Source of the DNA: Bicyclus anynana
Lineage: Eukaryota > Arthropoda > Insecta > Lepidoptera > Nymphalidae
DNA length: 64,000 nt
Assembly (NCBI RefSeq): GCF_947172395.1
Contig: NC_069095.1
Coordinates: 16,900,271 to 16,964,270, forward strand
Reading direction: 5' to 3'
Below, piece by piece: positions 34,701-46,219 of the stretch (position 1 is the stretch's first letter; the number at the start of each line of letters is the position of its first letter). The notes beneath the pieces were generated by a model, which saw nothing but the letters and a program-made list of their open reading frames with translations, searched no databases and was not told where the DNA came from. A program made the translations under genes and the position numbers.

Positions 34701-34987
34701 ACGGCCTCCGTGGCGCAATGGTATGCGCGGTAGATTTACAAGACGGAGGTCCTGGGTTCAACCTCCGGCTGGGCTATTCAGGTTTTCTTAATTGATCCAC
34801 ATCTGGCTGGTGGGAGGCTTCGGCCGTGGTTAGTTATCACCGGCAAAGACGTACTATCAAACAATTTAGCTTTCCTCTTTGTCGAGTAGAAATCGAAAGG
34901 GGTGTGGATTTTCATCCTCCCCCTAACAAGATAATCCGCTTCCATCTAAAATTGCATTATCACTTAGTATCAGGTGATATTGTAGTT
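34701..34987 (+). mobile_element. SINE family A, tail lost
   Basis: ACGGCCTCCGTGGCGCAATG through TATCAGGTGATATTGTAG. Diverged around the middle. Confidence 0.83.
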
Positions 34988-35591
34988 CCTAATTCCCTCT
35001 TCGAAGCCTTTAAAAAAGCTGAAGAAAATTAACAATTTTTAAAAGGAATTTGAATCAAATTTTCTAAGTGTTATTGTATTGTCCAAATATTTATTGAAAT
35101 CGTGAAAGTATTCAGTAAGAAGCAAGCAATGATCGTTTAAATTGATTGTTTGTAATTTATCAGCTAAAGCTCTATTTGTTTCCTCGCCGTCAAACTCTCT
35201 AATAGAATTAGTAATTAAGTACCTATCCAAGATGAATAAACGCAAAATATTTCCAGCAAAATCCTACAAAGTTGGTAAAAGCTTTGAAGTTTGACGAAAT
35301 CCCTTTAATTACCGAGGAAGCAAAAGTAACCCCCTTTCTCGAGGGAGAATTAGTTGACGTGACGTTCTTTGTAATAGTATTTGACCGATTGGTCCGAAAA
35401 AAATAGAGAATAATTTATCAAAAACATAATGTCTTATTGAATTTAAAACGGAATCAACATACATATTTTGAATAATATGCTCCTGTGATTGTATAAAACT
35501 GATAAGAATATGGTACGTAAAAAGTTAACGAGCGAATAGATTAACAAAATAGACATTTATAAATTTTTCCATTGATCTGTTTTCCAGAAAA

Positions 35592-35620
35592 CTTACTTAC
35601 CTTACCTTACTTACCTTAAA
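35592..35620. repeat. Irregular (CTTAC)n tract
   Basis: ACTTACTTACCTTACCTTAC type repeats; not the insect telomere unit. Confidence 0.6.
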
Positions 35621-35835
35621 TAATAACTGATTATTTCGTTGGCGATTTTTATATTAATAGGTACTTACATATGCTAATGTTGTGTCTCATGTAAGGCGAG
35701 TTGCTCAACGAATTTCTCAGAATTATTTTATTTTATTGAAACAAGTCGTGAAAGTGGAACATTTTCATGGAATACTCGTACTATTCAGGACAATGTTACT
35801 AATGCCGGATAACATTTCATCATACTGCTGCCACT

Positions 35836-35895
35836 GATAGTGTGTGTATGTGTGTGTTTTTATGATCATCATCATCATCATCATTATCATCATTT
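35836..35895. repeat. (TG)n and (ATC)n microsatellites
   Basis: GTGTGTGTATGTGTGTG then ATCATCATCATCATCATT. Confidence 0.85.
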
Positions 35896-35992
35896 TCTAT
35901 TTAAACATGTATTTTTCATTTATGTAAGTATTTGTTTACAGAATATTTTAATTATTTTTATTATGATTTTTGGTTTAAAAGTACTTAGTCAC

Positions 35993-36110
35993 TAGTGATT
36001 CTTCCGCCATTTCTACCTCGAGATTCTACCATTATGCAATGGCTGAGATTTGAACATGGGACCTCATGGCGAAGTCTAAGAACCGTTGAGCTTATACGGT
36101 TAAATTAATA
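35993..36110 (-). mobile_element. Possible tRNA-derived SINE head
   Basis: On the minus strand TAAGCTCAACGGTTCTTAG followed by CATGTTCAAATCTC looks like A and B boxes of a tRNA-like head. I see no second copy in this window. Confidence 0.35.
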
Positions 36111-36594
36111 ATCCCATTCCACAAATGGCCGACGTGATTAAGAAGCAGCCATGTAATCAAAATATCGTATGTCGTCGAGATTGCCTCCTTGATCCACTAA
36201 TGCCTTCAATTTACAAATTTCGCTAAGATCAGGTAACGGCGAATAGCCCCCTTCTCCCTATAGGCCAAGAGCTGCTGGAATTTAGGATAACGTTAAGTTC
36301 TTTGTTAGCTGCTCCGAAATTATTATCGGCACCAAACATATGCTGTATAATACAAACCTGTACACCTAAAGGAATATTAAGTCCCTCCACCTTGCTTCGT
36401 ATTCCTCATCACAGAGGGTCGTGACCCCTAACACAAGCTTGATTCTTGGTGGCCAAAGTACTCGAGCATCCTCTGAAGATGATGAGAAGGTGGTGGATAG
36501 TCTCTTTGAGATGTTAAGTTGTTTTAGCACCTATACATTGGTTCTATGTGATGTCCATGGAATACGGAGCATTCTTCTCCAGCACCAGGTATAG

Positions 36595-36627
36595 GAAGTA
36601 CATGGGTAAAATCGCGGGAGACCTCTA
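36595..36627 (+). mobile_element. Helitron 3' end fragment
   Basis: GGGTAAAATCGCGGGAGACC then CTAG before T. Confidence 0.35.
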
Positions 36628-37484
36628 GTATGCGTGCCAAAGTAAATATTATATTTACGAGTGTTCGTGTGTTTGTGATAAAGAAGATGCTTACTCGTAC
36701 CAGCCAGATAGCGTGGCATAAGTAAAATATCCTTATCCTCTGTCTGAAAGTCTCTAATCATATTTCCCCACAAGCTCTCTGACTACAGGCGCGTAAACGT
36801 AAACAAACAAGGGCTTATCTCCTAAGATATACAGTTTATATTCAAATAAAACGCGCGATTACTTCGTCACAACAACGACATTTACACAGACACCTTTACA
36901 CAATTGTTGTTATTGTTGATCGTTGATATTTTTGAACAACGGATTTACGGATTTATCAAATCTACATTTATAAAATAAAGTCGTGTTAGTTCCACTATTT
37001 ATAACTTAAGAGGGTAATTTGGTGGTTACAAATGGTTCTGGATCTTAGATTCTGGAAAAGTTAAGAGCCTGATATTTGGGTAAATGATATTTCAAAGTGT
37101 TAGCCTCGTTATGACTATAGAAAATACACAATTAGTAAAACTTTTCTCGATAGTTTATTTTTTTGAAAAATACATGTTTTTCTCAGGAAAAGCAAACTTA
37201 TTTTCTTAAATTTTTGTTTTGTATAGAAAATTAGGTATATATCTTGAACATGGCCATTTTGTTTTTCGTGATGTTGTTTTATTTACTTACAATTAGGTAA
37301 AAATGGTTTTGGCGCTCACGTCATAAAATTTGCGTCGCGCGTCAACCGCTCCGTGCTTTTCACTCACGTGAAAGTCATAATTCGGCGTCTCGTTTGCGCT
37401 TCGAATTTTATCCATATCGTACCGACGCGCTGCGCGCTCTTAAGAACGGCTACACCGATTTGGCTGAAAATTGGATACTTAGGG

Positions 37485-37533
37485 TTGAGGTAAAACCCTA
37501 CCCTACGCGGACGAAGTCGCGGGCGTCCGCTAG
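37485..37533 (+). mobile_element. Helitron H2 3' end
   Basis: GCGGACGAAGTCGCGGGCG then TCCGCTAG at 37533 before T. The element's 5' end is not clear; it may reach back to about 37390. Confidence 0.6.
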
Positions 37534-37593
37534 TAAATTAACAAAGGCAATCAAAAATATGCAAAAATATTTAATAGGTTGAAACACTTATGT

Positions 37594-37740
37594 ACGGTAC
37601 GATGTAGTAGTTGAAACCGAAAGGGGTGTGAATTTTCATCCTACTCCTAACAAGTTAGCCCGCTTTCATCTTAGATTGCATTATCACTTACCATCGGGTG
37701 ACATTGTAGCCAAGGGCTAACTTGTAAAAAATAAAAAAAA
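37594..37740 (+). mobile_element. SINE family A, 3' half
   Basis: ACGGTACGATGTAGTAG ... CTTGTAAAAAATAAAAAAAA. Confidence 0.82.
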
Positions 37741-37939
37741 TCACAATAACTCGAAATTAACGAGGTTTGCGGGTTGGAACCTTTCTGCTTAAATCGGTTC
37801 AATTATTATTCTTTAAAATATTTACAATAATTACATACAAACATACCTATATTATACGAGAAGTCAATAACATGATTTCCTTTTGAAGTCGCTTAAATGA
37901 AAGACATACCTACTCGTACTATTTTTATAAGAACACACG

Positions 37940-38075
37940 ACCATTGGCTTTGTTTGTGGCAGGCTTTCCTTATCTTTCTCCTCGGGCGAAATTACGAGTA
38001 CAACATTCAGTGTAATTACATACATCCCAGCGCTATCTTGGTAACAAGATATCTCATTTTATGTTTGGCTCCAGT
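37940..38075 (+). repeat. Interspersed repeat family I, copy 2
   Basis: TTGTTTGTGGCAGGCTTTCC ... CTCGGGCGAAATTAC, as at 1735 and 40316. Confidence 0.6.
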
Positions 38076-38332
38076 AATATTTGAGTGAGAAAGTAAAATA
38101 AAAGTCAGAGTAAGTTACTATAAAGTGGAATGACGTCTTACTGAATTTGAGGTGATCAATTTTACTGGATTCATACTATCTACGTTATAGTCGAAGTTGC
38201 CATAATAGGCAATAACAGTACATTATGATGTAAGTGCGGTAAGTTGAAAATTGTATGGACCTCCAACCACAACGGTCTCGAGCCGCCAGCATCCAGCGAT
38301 TTATTTCTTACCAATAATAAATAACCGAGAAC

Positions 38333-38640
38333 AGCCGTGATAGCCAAGGGGATATGACCTCTGCCTTCGATTCCGGAGAGTATTGGTTCAAATCCGGTCC
38401 GGGGCATGCACCTCCAACTTGCATGCATTTTAAGAAATTAAATATCACGTGTTTCAAACGGTGAAGGAAAAACATCGTGAGGAAACCTGCACACCAGAGA
38501 ATTTTCTTAATTCTCTGCGTGTGTGAAGTCTGCCAATTCCCATTGGGCCAGCGTGTTGGACTATTGGCTTAACCCCTCTCATTCTGAGAGGAGACTCGAG
38601 CTCAGCAGTGAGCCGAATATGGGCTGATAACGACGAACGA
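38333..38640 (+). mobile_element. SINE family C, full length
   Basis: GTGATAGCCAAGGGGATATG head, GGTTCAAATCC B box, body and tail all present. Confidence 0.86.
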
Positions 38641-39066
38641 CGAAGTTGAAAATTACAGCCGAAGCGATATTGCTTGCCCGATCCACAGATGAGGATTCCA
38701 AGTAATCAGAGGATACATTACGGCACATGTGCGTAATGGGATACATTAGGATATTGAAATTGGTGAAATAAGATATACTTTACGAGCAAATGAGTTATAA
38801 TATTATAATAGTTGCGTTATTTTTCACCCTTTCTGATGAAGTAAGAGGAACTTAGTATAACCTTTATATTCCCTCTTATAAGGAGAGAGGGGTCTGGCTC
38901 TGTAGTGTACCTTTAAGTTAAGCTGATATAATGATGATCCTTTTTATATAAGCCTGTTGTTATTAAATTGATTATCCGATAAAAATAAACTAACATTTCG
39001 AAACGGGAATCACCGATACACGATACAAATATCAAATTTTTGTTGTAGTTGCTATGTACTTCAGCA

Positions 39067-39290
39067 CTAATGGTACGACACTTCGGTCATATTGAATCCG
39101 TGCCAACATTCGCTATGAATAATATGTTGACTATTCCATCGTGTATGACTAACTCGTAGTAAGGTGGATTTTGTATGGCGCTTTGAGTGACGTAATAGGC
39201 AGGTGCGGAGGCAAATATAGACGGTTTTGAGACGGACATTTCTGGCCACTTCGTCGAACACTTTTTCATATTCCATATTTGTGTTATGAA
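39067..39290 (-). other. Short minus-strand open frames, uncertain transposase remnant
   Basis: Two overlapping frames are open over about 200 bp. One contains VSHTRWNSQH, reminiscent of the TRWNS motif of hAT-type transposases, but nothing else supports it. Confidence 0.15.
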
Positions 39291-39347
39291 ATTTTAAGAT
39301 GACCTATCTGGCGTAGTAGGTGCTTAGTAACTAGAGGACTTGGGCAC

Positions 39348-39400
39348 ACACACAGATCCATAGATCTGCATCGTACGCATCGGACGCATTATAGAGACTC
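39348..39400 (+). repeat. Fragment related to the intron 2 MITE
   Basis: GATCTGCATCGTACGCATCG and GGACGCATT recall the ends of 45583-45770. Confidence 0.35.
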
Positions 39401-39470
39401 TACCACCGTTTCGAAAGGCAGGTTCTGCAGATAAGCAAGAATCTCAACATATGCTCTTCTTAAATTGGAC
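39396..39470 (-). repeat. LINE tail family G, head part
   Basis: ACTCTACCACCGTTTCGAAAGGCAGGTTCTG on this strand is the reverse of GCAGAACC...GGTGGTAGAGT at 42300. Confidence 0.5.
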
Positions 39471-39587
39471 CTATTAAAGCAGAAAGGTTCCAATCTACAC
39501 AAACCTCATTCCGAGATTATCGACTTTGAAGCTTATAGCGTTATTTCTCTGTCTTTCTTGTACTAAAAGTTGTGTTTATAATTTTAT

Positions 39588-39621
39588 CTAATTCTAATTT
39601 TAATTCTAATTCTAATTCTCA
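39588..39621. repeat. (TAATTC)n microsatellite
   Basis: Four to five units with one variant. Confidence 0.85.
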
Positions 39622-40315
39622 GTCCTAAACTAATCTAAAAACATATATTTAGTGTATGAATTGCAATAGTTTAATAGATATTCAAGAAAACGTCCATCTG
39701 GATCATTATTACATAATAAATTTTGTATGGATTTAGCTTTGTACCTAGGCTGCAAAAATAATGTCCCAAAGTATAACTAAAAAAACCTTCATTATTTTTG
39801 TTCTAATTAAAAAATTAGTGTGTCGCGTATGAATGAGAGTTATAACTAAGTCCTTACTAGTTTTACAATCTCAATTTTATTTGTCGACCAGATATGTACT
39901 TATTACATTTTCCGTACTATCGTAATTAAATGTGGGTAAAAAGAAGAAAATATCATTATTATGCCACACATCACAATTATTTCAGAATAACCCTGCGTTA
40001 AGTGGCATAACCTAAAAAAAGTCACAGCTTAGCATATTGCTATAATATGTCCCCCATAAGCAAAGGGCATACAGCACTGATTTTCAAATGGGACCCCGTT
40101 TCTTGTACCACCACGAAAACAAGCAACATAAACCCCTTATTCAAAGCTATAAAATAATAGGTAAGTAATAAATAAAAAAGAAATAATTTAAAAATAGCTA
40201 GTTAACCTTATATTTAAGTTAATGTTGTAAAGCTCAACCATTGAGCCAAAGTTAAATGGAAAGGTTTCCAAAAAGTTAATTCTACGAGTACAACATCATC
40301 GCTAACGATACACAA

Positions 40316-40430
40316 CTAATGGCATTGTTTGTGGCAGGCTTACCTTATCTAACTTCTAGGGCGGAATTACAACGTTCTATGTAATTACATAACCACATGA
40401 ATTCGGGAACTATCTTGTTATGCTATAATT
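40316..40430 (+). repeat. Interspersed repeat family I, copy 3
   Basis: GGCATTGTTTGTGGCAGGCT ... GGGCGGAATTACAACGTT. Confidence 0.6.
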
Positions 40431-40447
40431 GTTTATAAAGAATATTT

Positions 40448-40570
40448 TCACGTGTCTCAAACGGTAAAGGAAAAACATCGTGAGGAAACCTGCATACCAG
40501 AGAATTTTCTTCATTCTGAAACCTGCCAATCCGCATTGGGCCAGCGTGGTGGACCAACCTCTCTCATTAT
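40448..40570 (+). mobile_element. SINE family C, 5'-truncated
   Basis: ACGTGTCTCAAACGGTAAAG to CTCTCTCATTAT, followed directly by another family C copy. Confidence 0.75.
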
Positions 40571-40848
40571 AGCCGTGATAGCCCAGTGGATACGACCTCT
40601 GCCTCCGATTCCGGAGGGCGTGGGTTCGAATCCGGTCCGGGGCATGCACCTCCAAATTTTTAGTTGTGTGCATTTTAAGAAATTAAATATCACGTGTCTC
40701 TAACGGTGAAGGAAAAACATCGTGAGGAAACCTGCATACCAGATAATTTGTCTGCCAATCCGCATTGGGCTAGCCCGGTGGACTATTGGCCTAACCCCTC
40801 TCATTCTGAAAGGAGACTCGAGCCGAGTATGGGTTGATAATGATGATT
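40571..40848 (+). mobile_element. SINE family C, full length, second of a tandem pair
   Basis: AGCCGTGATAGCCCAGTGGA head with A box, GGGTTCGAATCC B box, tail GGGTTGATAATGATGAT. A small deletion removes AATTCTCTGCGTGTGTGAAG. Confidence 0.86.
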
Positions 40849-41763
40849 TCTATTGATTGATGTTTTAGCGTAATCCAAAGCACGTACGTCAAGGATCGTC
40901 GGATACAGTTAAATTGAAGTGTTTACCTCATTTAACGAGTTGTATCACAGAATGCGAGCACATCACTGTTTACATAACTGGCTGAGTCACAGTGTGATGA
41001 ACCCCGCGCCGCGCCAGCTGGCAATATGCACTGATAAATTTATTACTTCTCTCCTAATGTATTATGTATCGCAGTTTGTTTTATTGCCACGAACGTGTGT
41101 ATTTTTGTGAACACAGGTAGTAGTAGTCCGGGATCCGTAGAACATTTTTAGCCGACTACGGCGAAGCCAATAGGAAGGGTAATGATTTTGGCAGTCTATG
41201 CATGTATTTATGTGTATACATGGTCTAATGTGATTATGCCAGGAATACTTCTATTTTAAACATAGGCACATACATGTATCTACTGGATGCTACCACGGCT
41301 CTACCGTGACCATTTTTGTTCCTATTCATTTCTTTATTTCAATCTGAAATATTTTCTTGTTTCGTTCTTTTTAGACCCCTTTTTACGTAGTCGGGTTATA
41401 GTCAAATCAATAAATTGTAGACTACTTTTATGTATACGAAACCTTACAAAGGCACTCTTAACTAGTAATAAAATGTTTAAACACAAAATTGGCAATGACA
41501 TTGTCTGCCTTTTCAATGAAATGTATTGGACTTGATTTGAATCTATTTGAATACAATGAATAATGATTGTTGATTGAAGTCAATTTAAAATGCTGAAACT
41601 GAATTCACAAATACATTAAGTTCATTTTCCAGATTATTTAACTTTTCGCTGGCATAACAAGGTATTGATTAATTGTCACTTAACATCAGGAGAAACGCTA
41701 ATTACCAACGCACGTGCAACGTGGATTCTAGGCAACAATTTAATAAAAAAAAAATAAAAAAAA

Positions 41764-41892
41764 GTTACCACCCTACCGGCAAAGACGTACCGCCAAGCGA
41801 TTTAGCGTTATGTCGTGTAGAAACCGAAAGGGATTTTCATACTCCTGCTAACAAGTTAGCCCACTTCCATCTTAGATTACATCATCACTTGT
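41764..41892 (+). mobile_element. SINE family A, 3' part
   Basis: GTTACCACCCTACCGGCAAA to TTACATCATCACTTGTCACA; small deletions inside. Confidence 0.75.
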
Positions 41893-42290
41893 CACACATC
41901 ACACACACAAAAAAAAATATATATACAATAATATCTTTTTTTATTGCTACGAAAAAATTGCTACAAAAATAAAATACACGCACTTAAGTAGGTACATTTT
42001 AGAAGTGGATTTATTCGCGCTATCCATTATTGTTGTATTTCTGTAGCGCTGACGATTTCACTGATTCTCATTAAAGTCATGCGTCATTGCTCCAATTTAC
42101 GATAATTTTATAGCACTCGCTTTAAATAACAACAATAATAATTTACAGAACGAAAACAATACACAATAATTAATCCATTTGGTTTTCTTGGCTCAGTTGT
42201 TATATACAACTCTCGGAATCTCCAAATAAATATTATACAGCCATGCTATCAAAGTAATAAAAAAAAATAAAAATTCTATATTATAATTTT

Positions 42291-42425
42291 CTTCTCAGCA
42301 GAACCTGCCTTCCGAACCGGTGGTAGAGTCTTTACAAATAGTCAAAGTTGACATCAAAAGTGCTTGCAAACAAAGCATACTTGAATTAAATTAATTTTGA
42401 TTTTGTTCATAATTAGATTCTGATT
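42291..42425 (+). repeat. LINE tail family G, best copy
   Basis: GCAGAACCTGCC-TTCCGAACCGG, TGGTAGAGTCTTTACAAATA and CTTGAATTAAATTAATTTTG. Several copies share this order, so it is a transposable element 3' end. Confidence 0.55.
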
Positions 42426-42487
42426 CTGATTTGAGTAGGCTTAGTCAGCACACGCACCTGTAGGAGTCTGTATTATAGTGATTTTCA

Positions 42488-42870
42488 CCATAATCATCAT
42501 ATCAGCCGCTGGACGTCCAACGCAATATATGGGCCTTTTGTAGGTACTTCCAAACATCACGATGATGAGACGTCTGCATCCAGTGATTCGCTTAATGTCG
42601 TCAGTCCACCTGGTGGGTGGTTGACCAACACTGCGTATTTTAGTGCGGAATCGCCATTCGATCTTCGAACTATGTGCCCCGCCCATTGCCACTTAAGCAT
42701 TGCGATTCGTTGAGCTATGGCGGTGACATTGGTTCTTCTGCGGTTCTCCTTATTTATGATTCAATCACGCAGAGGTACTCCGAGCATAGCTCGTTCCATC
42801 GCCCGCTGTGTTAGTTACCCTGAGCCTTCTTATGAAGCCCATAGTGTATTTATGTATTTAGGTACTACAA
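42488..42870 (-). pseudogene. Non-LTR retrotransposon RT, C-terminal fragment (RTE-like)
   Basis: Minus strand shows VGQPPTRWTDDIKRITG in frame, with a further piece upstream (RNRRTNVTA region, frame-shifted) and the CATCATCAT end. Broken and truncated at its 5' end. Confidence 0.68.
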
Positions 42871-43182
42871 TTTATTCCTGGTATGGATCCCGGCAAGTAA
42901 GCCAAAATTAGCCTGGCGACAGTTAACTTAGGACATGTTAATCAAATAAACACACGAAAACTTAAAACCACAAAGTGAAGCTATAATAGTTAGTAACTGC
43001 TCGACCCGACTCCAAGAACAGTAAAAAAAGAAACTTCAGAACAAATTAGACAACACAATCAACTCATGAATTAAAGCGCGAACAAGATGGTGAATAAGAA
43101 AGTTCTCTTCGCGAAGATTCCGCGCAAATTGTGTAATATATTTTTTTTGTACAAATTTGTTTACTTGGGTTTTTTAATCTCT

Positions 43183-43215
43183 TTTTAGGGTTCCGTGGTT
43201 TGTATAAGAAAACAT
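43183..43215 (+). repeat. Family N start fragment
   Basis: TTTTTAGGGTTCCGTGGTTT only. Confidence 0.3.
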
Positions 43216-43315
43216 AGTCAAATAGTACACCATGTTACATATAAAGAACAAAAGGACGCTTGTCATGTCTTTCAACAAGTTTCTTAATAAAATATACAAA
43301 CTTGTACCAGTGGAT

Positions 43316-43327
43316 ATCATCATCATT

Positions 43328-43365
<38 letters not shown>

Positions 43366-43378
43366 AGTCATCATCATT
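43316..43378. repeat. (ATC)n microsatellite at a SINE tail
   Basis: About 20 ATC units, interrupted; grown from the GATGATGAT tail of the adjacent family C SINE. It produces meaningless poly-Met and poly-Asp frames. Confidence 0.92.
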
Positions 43379-43485
43379 GTTAACCCATATTCGGCTCCCT
43401 GCTGAATTCGAGTCTCCTCTAAGAATGGACACACTCATGCAGATAATTGAGAAAATTCTCTGGTATGCAGGTTTGCTCACGATAT
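43379..43485 (-). mobile_element. SINE family C, left arm of an inverted pair
   Basis: GTTAACCCATATTCGGCTCC ... TCTCTGGTATGCAGGTTTGC; joins a family C copy in opposite orientation. Confidence 0.75.
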
Positions 43486-43765
43486 GGATATGACCGTGGA
43501 TCTGGAGGGTGAAGGTCCAGGCATGCTTCGCCAACTTTTCAGTTATGTGCATTTTAAGAAATTAAATATGACGTGTCTCAAACGGTTAAGGAAAAACATA
43601 GTGAGGAAACCTGCATATCTAAGAATTTTCTCAATTTTCTACGCGAAAATTGAGTGAAGTCTGCCAATCGGCGTTGGGCCGGCGTGGAGGACTAAGGCCT
43701 AACCTCGCATTCTGAAAGGATCCTCGTGCTCAACAGTGAGCCCAATATGGGTTGTTAATGAACAA
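43486..43765 (+). mobile_element. SINE family C, right arm of an inverted pair
   Basis: GGATATGACCGTGGATCTGG head (decayed), then CAACTTTTCAGTTATGTGCA and the full body to ATATGGGTTGTTAATGA. Confidence 0.78.
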
Positions 43766-43870
43766 CCAACATTGCAACAGAAATTAACATCATAGTAGTT
43801 TTTCCGATACGAGCTCTGTAGCAATGGTTCTACTACTAAATATTCTTGTTGTAAGCGACTAATGCTTGCC

Positions 43871-43995
43871 ACTCACTACACCGCTAACGGCAGGACATGA
43901 TGTCAAGCACATCGTGACCAACACACGATCAGTTTTATCGGATGCCCTGCCGTTAGCGCTGCAGGCACGTGAGTTAATTGGATGGTGAGTAGCTA
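43871..43995 (+). repeat. Interspersed family L, copy 1, with 13-bp inverted repeat
   Basis: CGCTAACGGCAGG (43882-43894) pairs with CCTGCCGTTAGCG (43946-43958). Shares AACACACGATCAGTTTTATCG and CTAATTGGATGGTGAGT-type ends with 58313-58470. Confidence 0.6.
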
Positions 43996-44284
43996 GCATA
44001 AAGTTTGTTGCCTCATTTGTTGTTAAGAATCGCTCCTAACCGCTAAATTTTTTCCCCTTTTTTCTCGCCCTTTCGCAGTTCATCCGAGATTTAATAAAAC
44101 TTCATTAAATAAGCACCCGTGGAGAAAATTTTCATTTTGATCCTATTATAAATCAACTTTGTATCAGCTAATGAAGGTTTATTCAGGAAAAACTTCAGAT
44201 TTTGCGCTTGTAATGAAAGGGTTTAGTTCGTACCAATTGTTTTTATACCCACACTATTATCCATTTTTCTTATAATATTTATTA

Positions 44285-44622
44285 CTAGCGTACACCCGCG
44301 ACTTTGTCCACGTGAAAATCAATGTAAACTTTCAAGCCCTATTTCACCACTTAAGAGTTTTAAAAAATATTAAATCCATATTTTTTCATGATTTATGAAG
44401 AAATTTTTAAAACTGTAACTCTTAAAATTAAGGACTTTCCATACAAACTTTCAACCCATATTTCACTCCCTTCTTATTTTATTTTCGCAATAAAAAGTAT
44501 CCTATAACCCTCTCCGTATTATAGTCTTAATCCGTGCCAAGTTTCATTTGAATTCATTCAGTAGTTTTAGCGTGATGCCCGAATAACAACGGCCAGTTTT
44601 ATTATAAGGTAGATATACAAAA
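44285..44622 (-). mobile_element. Helitron, long H2 variant
   Basis: CTAG at 44285 after A; TTTCAACCC-TATTTCA blocks occur twice. Same type as 47811-48173. Confidence 0.65.
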
Positions 44623-45270
44623 TAGATATAGAAATAGATATAGATTCTGTTCTGTTTCTTCTCATTGAATACGTTAAAACCAATTTTTGGCCAAGTTTTT
44701 TAACCGACATCTATATAAGATAAGGCGGCACTATATGTATGTTTTTTGATACGCTTTTTACGCAAAACCTTTATTACTAGGGTAAAACCTTTTAGAGTAC
44801 GAGATCCGCCAAAAATATATTCTCATCTGTTATTTAATTGGGATAAGAAATACCTAAATGATAGGAAATATTCACATTAACACATTGCACATAGGTTGCC
44901 TAGTTAAATTGTACACTGATTAATAGAATATACCCAAAATAATTTAAAAAAGTAAAGGTTGCCTGCTTTCACACTGCAACTGTGAGGTTGCCAATGTTAT
45001 TTATACATCCTCATCAGTTATTTAACCGTGTGTCAAATGAAATCTTAATTTTTAGTCAAAATACTGTATTGGGTTGCCTTTGGTCTAGTTCATGGTTTTC
45101 TATTTTATATAAAATTTAACTAGGAAATCTATTTGCTATGTGTCATTGTGAACATTATCTATCATGTATTTCTTATCATTAAATATCAGATGAGGGTATA
45201 TATTTCTAATGCCGGATCATAGACCTTTACTTTCACCGTGAGTGTCTAACATTATTTTGTTTCCCCGTAG

Positions 45271-45470
45271 GTGTATCACACAGCCGGTCCTACGTTCTGT
45301 TCCGTCTGGGCCGAAGAGTCCCCGCCCCAGTGAGACAGTTCGCGGAGTCCGGACGATCGGACGCACTCGGCTCCGGTCCGGGTACACTGGACGTATTCGG
45401 AGCACCCGCTATCAGCCAGGGCGCAGGCAGAACTGAGGCGGAGTTCTTCGTTGACGGAAATCATTCTAGA
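45271..45470 (+). CDS. Spondin-like protein, coding exon 2 (middle of Spondin_N)
   Basis: Completes codon 62 (Gly) and codes for residues 63-128. Visible family blocks are GVSHSRSYVLFRLG (62-75, the G-SH---Y---R-G block), VRQFAESG (82-89), DVFGAPAISQGAGRTEAEFFV (102-122 region) and DGNHSR (123-128). The position usually occupied by Trp in the Y--WR motif is Phe72 here, and the stretch after FAESG is short, rich in Gly and Ser, compared with vertebrate mindin. The exon is clearly GC-richer than the flanking AT-rich DNA, as expected of coding sequence. It is preceded by TTTGTTTCCCCGTAG and followed by GTAAGTTTTC. Open frames on the other strand and in other + frames at this spot are shadows of the GC-rich exon. 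Confidence 0.92.
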
Positions 45471-45582
45471 GTAAGTTTTCAAATTTAGAACTTGTTTGGA
45501 AGAAGAGTGGTTGATCGGACGCACTAGGCGTCAGGAACGCTAGATGTTCGAAGCTTAAATTATTGGCCAGAGGTGGAACTAA

Positions 45583-45770
45583 AAGCAGACGTCCACAGAT
45601 ATGTATCGGACGCATTACATTAAACGGATTTTTAATTTTACGGTAGGTTCGTGCGTGCATACGATGCGGATAAATGGACGCACTTGACACTTTCTATACA
45701 AAGAATACCTACTATATCCGTTTGATGCGATGCGTCCGACACGTACGATATGGAGCTGTGGACGCCTACC
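45583..45770. mobile_element. MITE in intron 2
   Basis: GCAGACGTCCACAGATATGT...CGGACGCATT...AACGGAT on the left pairs with ATCCGTTTGATGCG...CGTCCGACACGTACGATATGG...CTGTGGACGCC on the right. Begins 113 nt after exon 2. Confidence 0.65.
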
Positions 45771-46219
45771 ATTATTCGCCTTGAAATTCACGTCCTGACA
45801 TTATATTAAATGCAGTTTGTCAACGACAAAACGTCTGTCGTATTTCCTTTTATTACAATTCAACTCTGAAAATGTGTGAAAAATGAAGTCTTTTCGAGCG
45901 AAGTCTGAAGATGTGTGTGAAAATTGACGTCTTTCACTTGTCTTCTTTAACATTGAATTTGTGCTTCAAATGGATTCACTGGCGTGGATTTCAGAATTCT
46001 TCTAATAATTAAATTCTTCTTTGCCTAATTTTTATTAAAAAAATGTTAATTCATCTAATATAATTAGGTTTTTCTTTGTTGGATTTAAAAAAAAAATAAT
46101 GTTACATTTTTTTTCAAGAACAGCTCTTTTTTTTAATCCTATGTGATTTTAAGTACTATCTCATAAAACCCACAGCTGTACAAAATGTCATAATGAGTAA
46201 TTAAAATACAAAAGCAAAT

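Larger units (their letters stand above)
32008..45270 (+). other. Spondin gene intron 1 (13,263 nt)
   Basis: Bounded by GTAAGT and CCCCGTAG. It contains SINEs, Helitron ends, a CR1-like LINE tail at 32940, an RTE-like LINE fragment at 42488, microsatellites and unrecognised AT-rich sequence (for example 35000-36000, 36110-37320, 38645-39340 and 39480-40300). I see no exon-like sequence that would add to the spondin frame. The large first coding intron is the usual site for enhancers, but none can be named. Confidence 0.8.

Noticed and set aside
35592..35620. Telomere-like repeat
   Set aside because: Units are CTTAC/CCTTA-like and irregular, not the insect TTAGG array.
39067..39290. hAT transposase
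   Set aside because: Only a TRWNS-like string supports it; the frames are short and shifted.
43174..43552. Open frames with long runs of Met or Asp
   Set aside because: They are translations of the (ATC)n microsatellite and the SINE pair around it.
45217..45524. Frames overlapping exon 2 on both strands
   Set aside because: Shadows of the GC-rich exon. Only the + frame that joins exons 1 and 3 gives the spondin domain.
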